A stretch of DNA of 64,000 bases. Source: Calvatia gigantea. Taxonomy: Eukaryota; Basidiomycota; Agaricomycetes; Agaricales; Lycoperdaceae. Position numbers and translations under genes: made by a program. The stretch is from NCBI GenBank assembly GCA_025093985.1, contig JACAAK010000013.1:310001-374000 (forward strand), in the 5' to 3' direction. The notes under the pieces are model-generated. The model saw only the letters and a program-made list of their open reading frames with translations, was not told the origin of the DNA and ran no database searches. Below are positions 30,856-42,390 of this stretch, one piece after another (the stretch's first letter is position 1; each line of letters starts with the position of its first letter).

Positions 30856-33429
30856 CTACTTGGATTCATATACGAATTGTGCCAAGAACATTCCACTCGC
30901 GTGTTCCCAAATTTCGTCATCGCCGGGTTCCTGACGAGTTTGTTTCTGTTGGAACTGGGCTAAATTGGCTACTTCGGAATCACGGGCATCACTCCTTGCG
31001 AGGGGGATTGGCTTGACCGACATTATCAAGTCATCTTCAGACTCGGACATACCAATCACATCCCGCATAAGCCAACGCATGAACCGCCTGGCAAATCGAT
31101 ATAAAATTTTGAATCCCTCACGAGGTTTGTAGTCTCCCATGTCGTCCAGAAAGGCATGCCTCGCATCATAACTGTGCGCTAGAATATGCCATTTCCTGAG
31201 TAATTCAAGATTCTCGGGGGAAGAGTCATCCAGGCAGATGTAAAGCAGACACCAACCAAACGACTCCATGTCGTGTCGGTATTTGCGCACATAGGGCTTG
31301 TCACGACGCTTGACTAATTCGAGGGAGGCGAATGGAAGTGTGCCCGTCCGTTTCCCCCTAGCACTCCCTGCAGCGTCGCCATGTTCAGGCCTACGCGACG
31401 TAGCCAGGTCCCAGTCATTCAGAATCCCCACAATCTGATCAACTCCACTCCCGTCATTTTTGCGGTACATCAGATTGTAGATGCTAATATCGCCGTGTTC
31501 ATAACCTGCTTTCCACATCTCGCGGTGAGCTAGGGAATGAAGTTAGTATAATCTGTTCTGTAGATCCCATAAAAAAGGCTCACCCCTCAAGCAGTCCATC
31601 CACACCTGGGCGACCTGGCCGAAATCAGTCAGCGAAGTGATGTCGTCCAACGGTTCAAAGACGATGATCCGACGCTTCTGGGCACATCCTTCGTCGAAGT
31701 TCAGGCGCGTGCGAATGTCGCTGGTTCGGCATCCAATGTCCTCAGCGTAATAGACCTTGGGAAAGTAGTCCTTTGTACTAGTTTTCTGTCCCTCACTGAT
31801 GAAGAATTGCTCTCGAAGTCGCCGAACTTCCGGATGAGATATCTTGACAATCACAGGTTCCTCGGAGGCGCGGTCACACAGTTTCCCCCGGAGCACCATT
31901 GTCCCTCGACCGTGCAGAGTAATGCGATGGCAGATTGGCCTGGCCGTCATATCGATCTGCAAGGTTTTACCATCCCGAAGGCGATACTTAATCTGGCCGT
32001 CCTTAGGATAGAGCTCGGTTGCAACGCCCCAGTCCTGAAGAGAGAATCGGGAGAGAGCGACAATCGAAGCGACGAATAAGTCAAAATTTTCGACAATTTT
32101 GAATTCTTCGGTGGAAATTGTGGTCTGGCGGTCGAACCAACAAATTTGCATGGTATCATCTGGAAATACTACGTCATGCATTGGGGGAGATGAAGAAAAA
32201 AAGAACACGCTTTTTATTTTGATTCCGACATTGTGTGTTACGTATGGTCCGCGCGAGAGAAACTCGCAAGCATAGTTCCCGAGCTGTGCAAAATGAGCGT
32301 TCGGTGTGTTCGACGATGCACGAGATCCCGACGACGTTCTGCTGTATTTTTGAGAGCTAGGAACCTCGAGCCGACTCGAAGCGGACTTCCTCTTACGAGA
32401 GCCTTGCAACAAAACTCAGCTCACCTACAATACAAATGACCGAAAGAAAACACTCACTTGGGACCCCTGATACTTGCGACAATTCTGACTCCTGGCTCAA
32501 AAGGGAGTGCGCCCTGTCGAGTCCATCGCCGAACTTACGTTCCCGTTTCACTTCAATGCAGCCAAGTACGTCCTTGACCCTTATCCGGGGACCATTTTCG
32601 TCAGCCTCGGGAGCATCACCAGGATCAAAAGACTGATCATTTACACCCTCCTTTTTGCCCTTCAACATCGCTTGGTTGTCCGTGTAGTCCTTTATGGCAT
32701 TCTTCATCGCGATCAAGATATCGGGTTTGAGAGTTAGTGAGCGTGGAGCTGCAGGTCCTCCGTTTTTCGACCTCGAAAGCCAGTCGTAAACCAGGGGGAG
32801 GGTATCGTAACGGACAAACTCGATCAGGTGGGATGAATCCTCGGGCTGCAAAACTTCATCCAGCTCGGTCGCAACCCCTGACCCTCGTATCGTGCTCAAC
32901 ACTTTGTTGTAGAGGTCAACCAATGGTTTGTAACTATCCCTTTCTGTGAGACCACTCTTCATACTAATCGTCGAAGAGCAGTCAGTCCATGCCTCACATC
33001 TGGCCGACGGTAGACTCACTAGCTGGTCAATGCTTGTTGAAGCACACTACCTTTACATGGCTCTGCAACAATGCCCAGAACAGAGTTCAGGATATCATTG
33101 CCTTTGCGTTTATTGTCCTTCGCTACCCTCTTGAAGAAATCGGACAGAAGTTTCTGGGGGGTGACCTCGGGGACACGATCATCCATATCTTTCCTAACCC
33201 TCTGGGTAAGATCCTGCGCTTTTCTGATATTTGACTTTGAATCTATTTGATACCAAAGAATATTCAGAACTTACGCGCGGGACTTCTCGTCGTGAAAGGT
33301 GGCAGCCGATGTTGTTCCGAAGGCGTGTGGTGATCCTGTGCGCGGTTCGACCGGCGCATCCGGGTTGGTAGGCAGCCCAGTGAGTCTCCCACGGTCATGT
33401 GCCCCAGCCGGTTGTGGTTTGGACTCCAT
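30856..33429 (-). CDS. FunK1-type fungal protein kinase, five exons, apparently intact (about 791 aa)
   Basis: Inferred exons on the minus strand are 33275-33429, 33057-33223, 32458-33018, 31584-32402 and 30856-31529. Introns are 51, 38, 55 and 54 nt, all GT-AG, and the frame stays open. The 38-nt intron is unusually short, so that junction is the weakest. The N-terminal part has the FunK1 signature region (SLTLKPDILI, VLGCIEVKRE). The kinase part has a candidate ATP-site Lys in EPVIVKISH (about residue 481), catalytic loop HGDISIYNL (about 579-587, Arg of HRD replaced by Gly), NDWDLA in place of DFG (about 605-610), TGTLPFASLEL and MESFGWCLLYICL. Catalytic Asp and Asn are kept. FunK1 kinases are expanded in mushrooms; substrates are unknown. 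There is no signal peptide or membrane segment. Confidence 0.85.
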
Positions 33430-35224
33430 AAGTTTGCGTGATCGGCAACTCAGAAGCTGAAAAGGTCTGACGGAGTGTGCATTAGAAAAAAATCAGCCAA
33501 ATCTCAGGGTTTTTATAACAGCACAAGGCTCATAATTATTGTGTGGCGGATGTGCGTCCCACATGGCCGCAGTTCGGGGCTTGAATTGCGAGACAGGCCA
33601 CGCCCAATTGCTTCCGGGTTCAAAACAAAGCAACCGCCCTTGCTGTTGTGCAAGGAATTTGGGTCCCTGTGCCCACCAGATAATCGATAACTCAAATATG
33701 GATAAGTGACTCGGAAATTGCTACACCCCGCCAGAACCTGCCACAGGCTCCTTCTGATCTCACCTTGTGTTTTCTGCAACCCTTGATGGCGGGCCCGCAT
33801 AACTTGCTGTCCCTCTAGTGAAAGGGGTTAATTATGAGCATGGAAAGGAGACATTCGGGAGAATGCTAGATTTTGGCTGTAGATCCACAGATGGATCGAT
33901 AACCTATCGAAGAACGGCCGACCCACACTTGCCAGCGAGATCTACAGATGCATTATCAGGTCCAAAACTCCCAGCCAACATAATTTAAGTCGGCAAATGA
34001 TGATGCCTATTCTTTTTCTGAGGCCCAACGGGACCCTGTCGCAATCGCGGTTTGAATACAAACCCAGACAATGGGACATGATTTACATATATAACGATTA
34101 GCCAATGATCCGAGTCCTTCAATTCGAAAGTTGTGTGTTCCCGCTCTGGACACCTATCCCAGAGGTGGGGTACATGTCACTTTGGCATAGAGGGAACCAA
34201 TTTAGTCCAAATGATTGAGTGACGAAAGTTTGCACTCATATTTTGAAGTGCAATGAGGTCGAAAACATTTCCCATGTTCGCCATCTCAGGCTAGGTTTCC
34301 CACGTACGATGCCGTCCCTCAGGTATTCGGGCGCCCAGTGCGACAACAATCCTGAGGAACCAGAAGTGATGATGTGGACTTTGGCGTCGCTAAGGATATT
34401 GAAAATGTTGGAGAGAGATCGAGGGTGACCTAAATTTGGACAGTCTGCTGAAAGTAATCCCTGAGGTGACCAGAAGGAGAGCGCACACAAAGTGTACCCC
34501 GCAGTACGAATATCTCGGAGCAAAGGAGAATAGCCAATTCTACGCTTTTGAGGTGATTGAAGGTGAACGCTACAGAGGGTAGTAGGTCCAGGGAGACACA
34601 ATGAAGAAGCAACCTGAGGTTCAGGAAAGGATCAGGGATACCAGACCATGAGCATCACGAAAGTAGCTTCAGTCGGGACAACAAAACGATGAGTCTGTCG
34701 ACATATTTTTGGTGCGAATTTTTGTGCCGTAATTCTCTTCGGCGTAGGGATCCAAGAAATCGTCCGAAGGTCAAAAGGGGAAAGTACGTGATATGACCGA
34801 GCTCTTGGAACGTTGGCGGAGAAGGGAAGTCGTTTGAAATTGCAAACCTGTGCACTGTTGTCGGTATGAATACTAACTTAGCAAAATACGCATTCCAACT
34901 TTGCGCTGCCACTCTGGATGTTATCAACCAAAAACCTTTCCAACTCCCGCGAAGTTAAGTAATCTGAACGGTGTGCCGGACATGGGTTGAGCCTCGTCAC
35001 CTACGAAGGGTGTCGGAGTTAGGCCTTTGAGTTCCTATTGAGGAGTGGCGGGTTCTGTTTCCTTATCGCCGCAGCCACTCCTTTGTCCAATTCATACAAC
35101 ATGACTTATCCGACGACTAAGAACGACTTCACACAAAAGGCGATCTCAGAATTGATATTGTTGTTGTAGAGCCTTGCGAATAACAAATGTATAGAGTGAG
35201 CCTATCCGATATCGTATGGGGCTC
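33430..35224. other. Intergenic region upstream of the FunK1 gene, no gene supported
   Basis: Frames are short on both strands and none shows a recognisable domain. The part next to 33430 must hold the kinase promoter; no clear TATA box was found. A GCGAAGTTAAG string near 34950 recalls the 5S rRNA internal promoter, but the rest does not match a 5S gene. Confidence 0.45.
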
Positions 35225-35545
35225 TCAAAGGTTCTTGTTGAAGTCTTCCTTGAGAAAACCGAGTATGCCCTCCCAAACTTTGTTGTCGTCTGGTTTTTGC
35301 CAGGTGGCGTTCTTGACCTGAAACAAGTCTACCACCTCGAATATGAGCCAACGTATAAGTACCCGGGCGGACACATATAAGCCATCGAATCCCGTACGAG
35401 GTTTGGAGTTTGCCATGATGCTCAAAAAGGCGATCCTCTCAGCATAACTTCGTCCTAAAACATGCCATTTCCTGAGTAGTTGGAGATTCTCGGGGCAAGA
35501 GTCACCGAGGCAGATGTAAATCAGACACCAACCAAACGACTCTCG
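35225..35545 (-). pseudogene. FunK1 kinase relic (C-lobe only)
   Basis: The minus-strand frame contains ESFGWCLIYICLGDSCPENL followed by LLRKWHVLGRSYAERIAFL and KPRTGFDGLY. These align with about 110 residues of the C-lobe of the gene at 30856-33429. The catalytic loop, the DFG-like motif and the whole N-terminal region are missing. Upstream of 35545 the frame runs into unrelated duplicated sequence. It is a truncated duplicate and not expected to be a kinase. Confidence 0.8.
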
Positions 35546-35675
35546 TGGACGACGTTGGCGAGGAGGATGAACGAGTTGCTCCTCATCGTCCGCAGAGCTG
35601 AGCTCACCTCCATCATCACAGAACTTACTCCGCACACCCACAGAGATCAGTGTCAAATGAGTACTCTGAGAGATG

Positions 35676-36230
35676 GTGACGGTATGTTTGCACATGCTGG
35701 AACGAGGGGACATTGATCTCACCTGTGCTCCCACTTATCCCTACGACGCGAGTCACGCTCACCCTGATTGTCTCAGGGGATAGCTATGATGCCGAGGCGT
35801 TTCTCAAGCCGATATCGGGGGTGTTGGTTTCGGAATACCTTGGCGGCACGTCATCCAAGTCTAGCGACACGCCGTTCATGCCCAACTACTAGCTCAAATA
35901 GTCGTTATGAATTTCAATTTCTCCTGTGGTGGATAATCAATAACCACCTAACAACAGCCAGCTGCAGAACTGCGTGTGATTTACATCGTCCTACCCTTTT
36001 CCCCTACCCTCCGACGAACCGAAGAAAACATCCGAATCATGGCGGACGGCAGCATAAATCCAATCTCTTGCTTGCCATCGGATCCCCAATCCTATTCTGT
36101 CCCCATCCTCTCCGCACAAAGCACGTCCTCCTCAATTTTGTTGCGTTTATCATCCCTCCCTCACCGCCATCACCACATCAACGTCAACCACCAAAAATCG
36201 AAACGCCAGGGGGGATGAAAGGATTCTCCG
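35676..36230. repeat. Segmental duplication unit U5: leader cassette and VSEDS block
   Basis: The leader GGGGACATTGATCTCAC (35706-35722) also occurs 62503-62519 in front of NACHT gene 3. Here it is followed by a VSEDS-type block (VTLTLIVSGDSYDAEAFLKP, about 35753-35812). The AACAACAGCCA..TG.AG.ACTG block follows at about 35950. Confidence 0.5.
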
Positions 36231-36329
36231 ATTAACATTGATGAAAATTCACCCACGCACACCGACAATCCAAAAGCACACCCAAATGTAATATTCAAGA
36301 ATTTGGCATACAGGCGCGAAATTCTCAAC

Positions 36330-36570
36330 GTTGAACGCTACGATACCCGTAAACAAGGAAACAGAAGACTTCAACGTTACCCCTACCACCGCTCCGACTA
36401 CTCCTCCAATGCTGACTTCCTTGACTCTGCCATTGAAAGTTCGACCACCATAGCGACCGACGGCGGGGTCCCAAATGAGACAGTGGATGGGAGGTTGTGT
36501 GTTGTGTTGTGATGGTACCTGGGGAAAGGGAAAGGGAAAGGAACAGAGAAGATGGTGAGGGTCTGAGTTG
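36330..36570. repeat. Fragment of the multi-exon relic family (copy 5, partial)
   Basis: It aligns with 24105-24350: AAACAAGGAAACAGAAG, CACCGCTCCG.C.ACTCC, GACGGCGGGGTCCCAAATGAGA, then GGTACCTGGGGAAAGGGAAAGG. The frame is broken. Confidence 0.45.
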
Positions 36571-36744
36571 TGAGATGGGATCGGAGTGTAACGTATACAT
36601 TGTGGATCATCTAATTAGCGGAAGGTATGTGTTCCATGCGTGCTTGAGCAGCCAATCTACGATCCCCACATTATCATATCAGACATACCATGCCAGTTGC
36701 ATCCCAAAAGATCTGGCCCGATATGGCTTTTGCAACATGCAATC

Positions 36745-36945
36745 CGCTTATTGGTGGAACTTGGGAGCTTGGGCGCATACGTCGCTCGTTATGTGTTCGA
36801 ATGTGTTGTGTGAGGAAGCGGTGCTGTTTTTGACGATGTCGGAAGTGGTGTCGTGAATTTTATCGGTGTCGTGGACGTGGGAAGCACTGGGAAGGGAGTG
36901 GGTGGGCGTGACGGCGTGCTCGGTTTGATTGATTTGTAGGAAGTA
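36745..36945. repeat. R3 dispersed repeat, copy 4
   Basis: It includes GGTGGAACTTGGGAGCTTGG, GGAAGTGGTGTCGTGAATTTT, GGTGTCGTGGACGTGGGAAG and GGGAAGGGAGTGGGTGGGC. It is the best match to copy 3. Confidence 0.55.
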
Positions 36946-37384
36946 GATATTGAGAAGAGCATCGGCAAGGAAGGGGAACGTCCAAGGCGTGAACGTAAAC
37001 GTGACGAAGGATCCCTCCTGTATCCTTATGGGAGCTTGGGGTTAAACGGCGACAGGTGGGAGCAGGGGGGGAGTTGACGGGAGATGCGGTAGTATGGGCT
37101 ATAACAATGGTCAAATCAAACAAATGCGATCGAGGATTTTTTCAAACTCTCTAACAACCTCGTATGGACATCAGCTAAGGCTAGACGTCAAGCAAAATGT
37201 TCTCAACATGTGCTACCATGATTGTTAGCACAAGGAAGAGCTGTAACAACTACGTACTATCCCAACCCATCGCCCCCTCCCTCTCTCCATTATCGCCACT
37301 TGTCCACCGCTGTCCGACCCCTCCGCACCGCCATATGCTCTTTATCCCGACGATGGTCGAAAAAGCGCGTTCTGCAAGTCCACG

Positions 37385-37690
37385 GTGGCGGTAGCAGGAC
37401 CCAGAGCCAAAACTGGAGTGAGAGCTAAGATTAGAACGAAATCTGGGTCGAGGTCAGAAGTAGGATTTGACGTTGGGCGTTTGTTTGAATTCAAACATGA
37501 TTTTAAGAGATGCGAGTCTGCATGCAACACATAAGCTGACATTCCACCGACTAAGCCTTTGGCATTGCAACGGTGGCCAATAGAACGTGAATCCGAGAAA
37601 GGTATAGGGTTGGAGAGCGGCGTCTTTAGTTCTGAGCGAATGATTCAACTTCGTCGTCAGAGTCACAGGCAAGGAGATCAAACGTGAAGG
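37385..37690. repeat. R1 dispersed repeat, copy 3
   Basis: It includes GAGTGAGAGCTAAG, GTAGGATTTGACGTTGGGCG, GAATTCAAACATGATTTTAAG and ATAAGCTGACATTCC, matching 16715-16855. Confidence 0.6.
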
Positions 37691-37729
37691 TCCATGTGAA
37701 TGTTGTGAACAGTGGATTGCAAGCGCCGG

Positions 37730-38020
37730 CGAGGATGAAATATCTGCACGTGTTTCAGCTTATCAACACGACGCGAAGGACACTCACCCTGGCTGTCTCG
37801 GAGGATAGCTGTGATGTCGAAGCATTTCTCCAGCCAGTTTCGGATTACTATGATGGTGCGTCACTGCAGTCGATACGGCGTATGCCCTAACTGGCAGCTC
37901 AAATAGTCGTTATGTCCGGCAGGCGGGCACTCAACGACAACAAACTACAGCCCCATGTGCGATTCGTAACTCCTTACCCTGTTCCCTCAACTCCCGAAGA
38001 ACTGAAGGACGAAGAATTTA
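37730..38020. repeat. Segmental duplication unit U3: leader cassette and VSEDS block
   Basis: The leader ATGAAATATCTGCACGTGTTT (37734-37754) is followed by a frame giving RTLTLAVSEDSCDVEAFLQP and VSDYYDG (about 37775-37855). It has the same order as U1 and U2 but a shorter spacer. Confidence 0.5.
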
Positions 38021-38339
38021 ATTAACGATGGGCGGCGGCACCATCCAATACCCTGCCTACCAATGGCGCCCCTCCAGTTCGTTTGGTCCGAGGTCCTCCG
38101 AACGCAATGCCCGCTCCCTCCCGCCTTCGTCATCGCCGTACTTGCCACCACCGTCTTTACCATCATTATCATTGTCGATACCTTAAACGCCAAAATTGGA
38201 ACGACAGAAGAGATAAATTGATGCCCCCAGGAAAATCGACAAAATTCCACACATACTGACCACCCGAAAGCACACTCGACTGTGATACTAAACCGATGGC
38301 AAGGACTTGACATACACACACAAAAATCACGGCGTCAAA

Positions 38340-38720
38340 CCACTCCGATACTCGCGAATGAAGAAATGGAAGAGGACCACCACATTACTGCCGCGGGAGG
38401 CCCTATTATCATGCCTTAGTCGACTGGTAGCTATACTGGACGTGCCCGCGTATGTTATGAAAGAAGTAACATTCAAATGTTGGTCTAGCTATCAAGTTTT
38501 TGCGTGATAAATACTAAGCGATTATAGCACCTGAGGTAGCTATCTTGGTCTGGCTTACCACCGCTATGGTTCCCTCAGAAAACCATCCTGCATACAGTAC
38601 CTGAAAGCGGTAACCCAAAAGCCCAGGGGTCTGCGGAATTAGATCCACGATGACATAGAAAGGTACTCGACGAGATTAAACGAACCAGAGAAGAAGATTT
38701 TAAGTGGCCGTTCAGAAAAT
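38340..38720 (+). pseudogene. Relic of the unrecognised multi-exon gene, copy 4
   Basis: It includes ACTCGCGAATGAAGAAATGG and a frame giving DVPAYVMKEVTFKCWSSYQV (38438-38497), matching copy 1 in amino acids. The putative intron (GTAGCTATCTTGG to TTCCCTCAG, about 38536-38578) is shortened. The following exon matches copy 1 (ACCATCCTGCATACAGT). Frames are interrupted. Confidence 0.42.
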
Positions 38721-38924
38721 GGTGAGTATGTGAAGCCGGTTACTCGCTTTGACGCGATTGTTACTCTATAACTTTTCTTTGAATTATGTGCACGGATTTT
38801 GGGTAGATGCGATCGGTTGAATTACACACTGTACCGAAAGATATTCTTTATGTCCACTGTTTTTCCTGTTATACACAATATCCTGACCGAGAGATCGCAG
38901 CGTCTCAGTTATTTTAACACATGT

Positions 38925-39250
38925 CCGGCAGGCTCACGCAACAACAACATTGGTGGTTGAAAGCCCAAGCTGGAACTGGGACCTTGAGCCAGAGTGAGGT
39001 TGAGAGCTAAGGCGGATTTGGCATTGGAAGTATCTTGGGATTTGGACATGGTTTTGAGCGATGGCGACACGTAACCCGACACTCCAATATGGAGGCAGGT
39101 GTGATCTGCCGATTCGAGCCTTTCTGAGTGCAGTGGTGGTCAATAGGACGAATATACAGGAGAGGATATAGGATTGAAGAAGGCCAGTTTCCTTTGGTTC
39201 TTGGCGGGTGCCGGCCAAAGGAGGGAAGATGGAACGCGGGTTCAGGTGAA
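38925..39250. repeat. R1 dispersed repeat, copy 4
   Basis: It begins near GCAACAACAACATTGGTGG (shared with 40498) and includes CGGATTTGGCATTGGAAG, TATCTTGGGATTTGGACATG and GGTCAATAGGACGAA. Confidence 0.6.
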
Positions 39251-39717
39251 CGTGATCACAACTACGAGGCAGAAAAGAGGGACATATCATGTAAAGGGAT
39301 GAACTACAGAAGGGATATTAGCGATACCCACAACAAAGGGTTGATATGCCAAAGAGGGGGAAAAGGAACAAATATATGCCCTTTGCGGGGACGGGGAGGA
39401 AACCAACGAGCAGGCAGTGCAGAAACATTGACTAAACTGATAAATTAATAACACGAAAGAAATCGAGGATTTCGCGACTCACCAGTTGCTTTGTCGTAAC
39501 CGTCAGCCAGAGCCTGGGCAGTAGCAATTCATACAACGTGCTTGCTGTATGTGCTGCCACGATAGCTGGCACGGGAATCGTCCTATCGTACCACCCTCTC
39601 GCTCTCCCCCATCTCTTGTTCAACGCTGTACGACCTTGTGATGCCAAATTCTGTTCATCGTTCTGATCGTGAATTAATGGTGTGCTGTGAGATCGGACGG
39701 CACCTGACACTGAAAAG

Positions 39718-40234
39718 TGTCATGCACGCGTCCTCCTCCCACTACTCCACTTCGCCGACAACGCCTTTCACTTCCGAGAACGATGACCAAGACACCGACC
39801 CCGAAAATCCCATTTCCGAGCCATCCAGAAGTCCGGATCATACACGATTTCCTAATTAGGAAGTCCCGACCACGGAAGCTCCAACCTCTGAACTCCACCT
39901 CGCCTGCCCGTACTTCTCATTTCCGACTCAAAAAAAACTGACGGACCGCTTTCCTATTCAATTATTATACTTTTTCTACATTCCTCATAATTTAGAATGA
40001 GCTTCCGGCCCGTTTTCATCCCCGCTAGTATGTTTTTCTTTGTTCTCTCTCTAAAATTTACATTCTCCTCTTTGTAATTCGGGCGCACAGCCCACCATTT
40101 TCCTCTATAAAAACCTGTATACTTTGTTGTAGTCAGGTAGCTACGAATTAGCCAAGTCTCGCCTCGAAGTCTCTGTCTCTAGTTATTTCTCTAATCTATT
40201 TCTTGCTTTCTCTCTTCTCTCTCTCGTCTCGACA
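39718..40234 (+). repeat. Candidate old LTR of an unrelated element
   Basis: A 517-bp stretch begins TGTCATGCAC and ends CTCGACA (4-bp terminal inverted repeat TGTC/GACA). It has a strong TATAAAAA at 40106-40113 and a long pyrimidine-rich tract before the end. That is LTR-like architecture. No second copy, primer site or target duplication was found in the window, so this is tentative. Confidence 0.35.
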
Positions 40235-40489
40235 CCGGATCGCCACGTAATCGTAAAAAAACGCCGCCTTCCGAACGTTCAGTAATCGCTCTCGACACCT
40301 TTCCGGACCCTTCTCTTATCGTTCCGAGCCTTCGGAATAGAATTATCCATCGTTCCGTTGTCTGATCATTTTCGTGATCTCCACTCCTACCCGCTCTTTC
40401 CAACCCAATCCCTTTGGTCAAGAACAACGTCGGACGGACGCCGACGTGCTCGTGTATCTAGCCGTAATCCCCCTCTTCAGTGCATTCCG

Positions 40490-40840
40490 TAGGCTGGTGC
40501 AACAACAACGTTGGTGAGATCAAAGGCCCGAGCCGTAACCGGACCTTGAGCTCGAGCGAGGTGTAGATCTAAAACGGGAGTAGGATTTGGCATTGGATGT
40601 ATCTTGGGATTCAAAGATAGTTTTAGCAATGCGAGCCTGTATGTAGCCCCCGGGCCAACAGATTCCAGTACACAACCAGGTGTAACCCCCCAATTTAAGC
40701 CTTCCTGATTGCAACAGTAGATAATAGAATGAACATACAGGAGAGGAGCGATTACAGGTTAGAGGAGATGAAGTACGGGCCCATTTGTTGAAGGAACTAG
40801 ATAAAATATATTGGGAGGCAAAAGAGCAGGGATACATCAA
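40490..40840. repeat. R1 dispersed repeat, copy 5
   Basis: It includes GCAACAACAACGTTGGTGAG, GGACCTTGAGCTCGAGCGAG, GTAGGATTTGGCATTGGATG and CTTGGGATTCAAAGATAG. It lies upstream of the NACHT gene 2 leader. Confidence 0.6.
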
Positions 40841-41079
40841 CATGAACTACCGTATTTATAGGATTCGGGTATGTCTAGCACCTAATGTCTAATGTCTAAT
40901 GGGACCCACAAGGGGACGATGGGGTGTACGGACATTGATCCGATTGTCCATGGGAATCATGGATTCCAACACCATTGCCATACTGAGTGGGTATCCATTG
41001 AGATATGAATGGGTAACAGTGGGGCGATGAATGGTGGTGGCCGGAGTACTACAATCCTTCACCATGCTTGCAGGTAGCT

Positions 41080-41529
41080 TCAATGAATGGCGTCAGTGAA
41101 GGTGGGCAAACTGGGGATGAAGTATTTGCATGTATTTGAACCTGGGGGTTACTTCGGTACCACTGGGTTCACTGGTATCACCACAGTACTCCATCTACAG
41201 GCTCATAAGGGATGATGCTGGGTCCCTGACAGACCATCTCCTCACCACACTGTTAAGGGGGGCTAGGCATGTACATGAGCCCTTCTCTGGTAAACTGACC
41301 CATACCATGTCTATCCAGAAGCAGGGCATTGGCAACACCCACGATGCATTGGAGGATCTCTTGCTTGACATCAAGACAATAACTCTCATCTGTGGCTCTA
41401 ATTATCACAATGACACCCAGAAATTCAAGTTCTGCCCCACACTACTGCAATCATGGGCATTAGGCACCTTTCTCATCATCATTGTAACGTGCCACCAAAG
41501 ATCTGGAGCACTGCCCTTGCCTCATGGAG
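41080..41529 (+). repeat. Upstream leader region of NACHT gene 2, separated from the gene by gypsy D
   Basis: It carries the leader motif ATGAAGTATTTGCATGTATT and aligns with 20250-20680, which lies upstream of NACHT gene 1 with no element in between. The alignment breaks exactly at the gypsy D target site (TGGAG, 41525-41529) and resumes after 57820. Translation in one frame gives RLIRDDAGSLTDHLLTTLLR, conserved with copy 1. Confidence 0.75.
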
Positions 41530-42042
41530 TGTTATGACTTCTTATTCTAGCATTATCCTTTTACAGACTATTTCCTTTCTTGTCCATCTGTTTATTTAAT
41601 ATCCCTGTATGTACTTTTAGTTCGCTTCCCTTCTCTTCCTCTCTTGTCTCTGGATTCACCACTATTCCCCTTCCTTCTTGATATAGTGTTTGTGTTTCCT
41701 TTCCAGTTCTATCTCTCCCTATATGGTGGATGTTCAACACATCCACATATCCTTTGTCCATTATCTTTCTTCCGACTTATCTAGTATAAGTAGTTAGTTA
41801 GATACTCCTTGTAGTAGACAGTTTGAACTGGCTACCAGCCTCTTATCTTCCACAATCCTCTTGCCTGAACTAAGGCCTTGTCTAACAAGTGACTCACCTT
41901 ACTTCTTGACTGACTATATATATAGACAAGTCCCTGAGTGGATCCCCTCTATATATAGATCCCCATGTTAACTCTATTGGGAGTAAGTCTGTATAGACAC
42001 CCTTTAGGGAAGACAACCTACAAGGTAAGTGTGCATGTAACA
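41530..42042 (+). repeat. Gypsy D 5' LTR
   Basis: 513 bp. TATAAG at 41785-41790 and, 35 nt downstream, AGTTTGAACT at 41820-41829 form the predicted promoter and self-primer. It has very few CpG dinucleotides (about three). Confidence 0.93.
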
Positions 42043-42044
42043 TT

Positions 42045-42054
42045 AGTTCAAACT
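42045..42054 (+). promoter_or_regulatory. Primer-binding site of gypsy D, complementary to its own LTR
   Basis: AGTTCAAACT starts 3 nt after the LTR and is the exact reverse complement of AGTTTGAACT at 41820-41829. It does not begin with TGG, so it does not look like a standard tRNA 3'-end site. This fits Tf1-like self-priming. Confidence 0.6.
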
Positions 42055-42390
42055 CCAACCTACAGTACTATTTACTGCCACGTAACTAGGGATACCTCTA
42101 CAGTTACCTAGAATGTTAGTGCCTGATTGTGGGCTAGGTTGTTCTCATAAGCCTATTGAGGCTTCAACTCATTAGTCTATTGGGACTAGCCTACTGTGGC
42201 ACTATCTATTGGGGCATGGTTGTTCATAGCCCTATTGTGGGCTCGACTCAAATCTATAGTGGTTTTTATTATACTTTACAGATATTGGATGGTATTGCAG
42301 ATTGCTGCAATCAACGGACGATAGCTATATCTTGGTATTGCATATTGTTGCAATCAACAAGTTATTAGTACCCTAATACAAAGGAGAGTC

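Noticed and set aside
34940..35050. A 5S rRNA-like string (GCGAAGTTAAG followed by ATGGGTTGA)
   Set aside because: Only the internal-promoter-like core resembles 5S. The flanks do not pair into the 5S stems and several conserved bases are missing. It could be a very old 5S pseudogene but cannot be supported.
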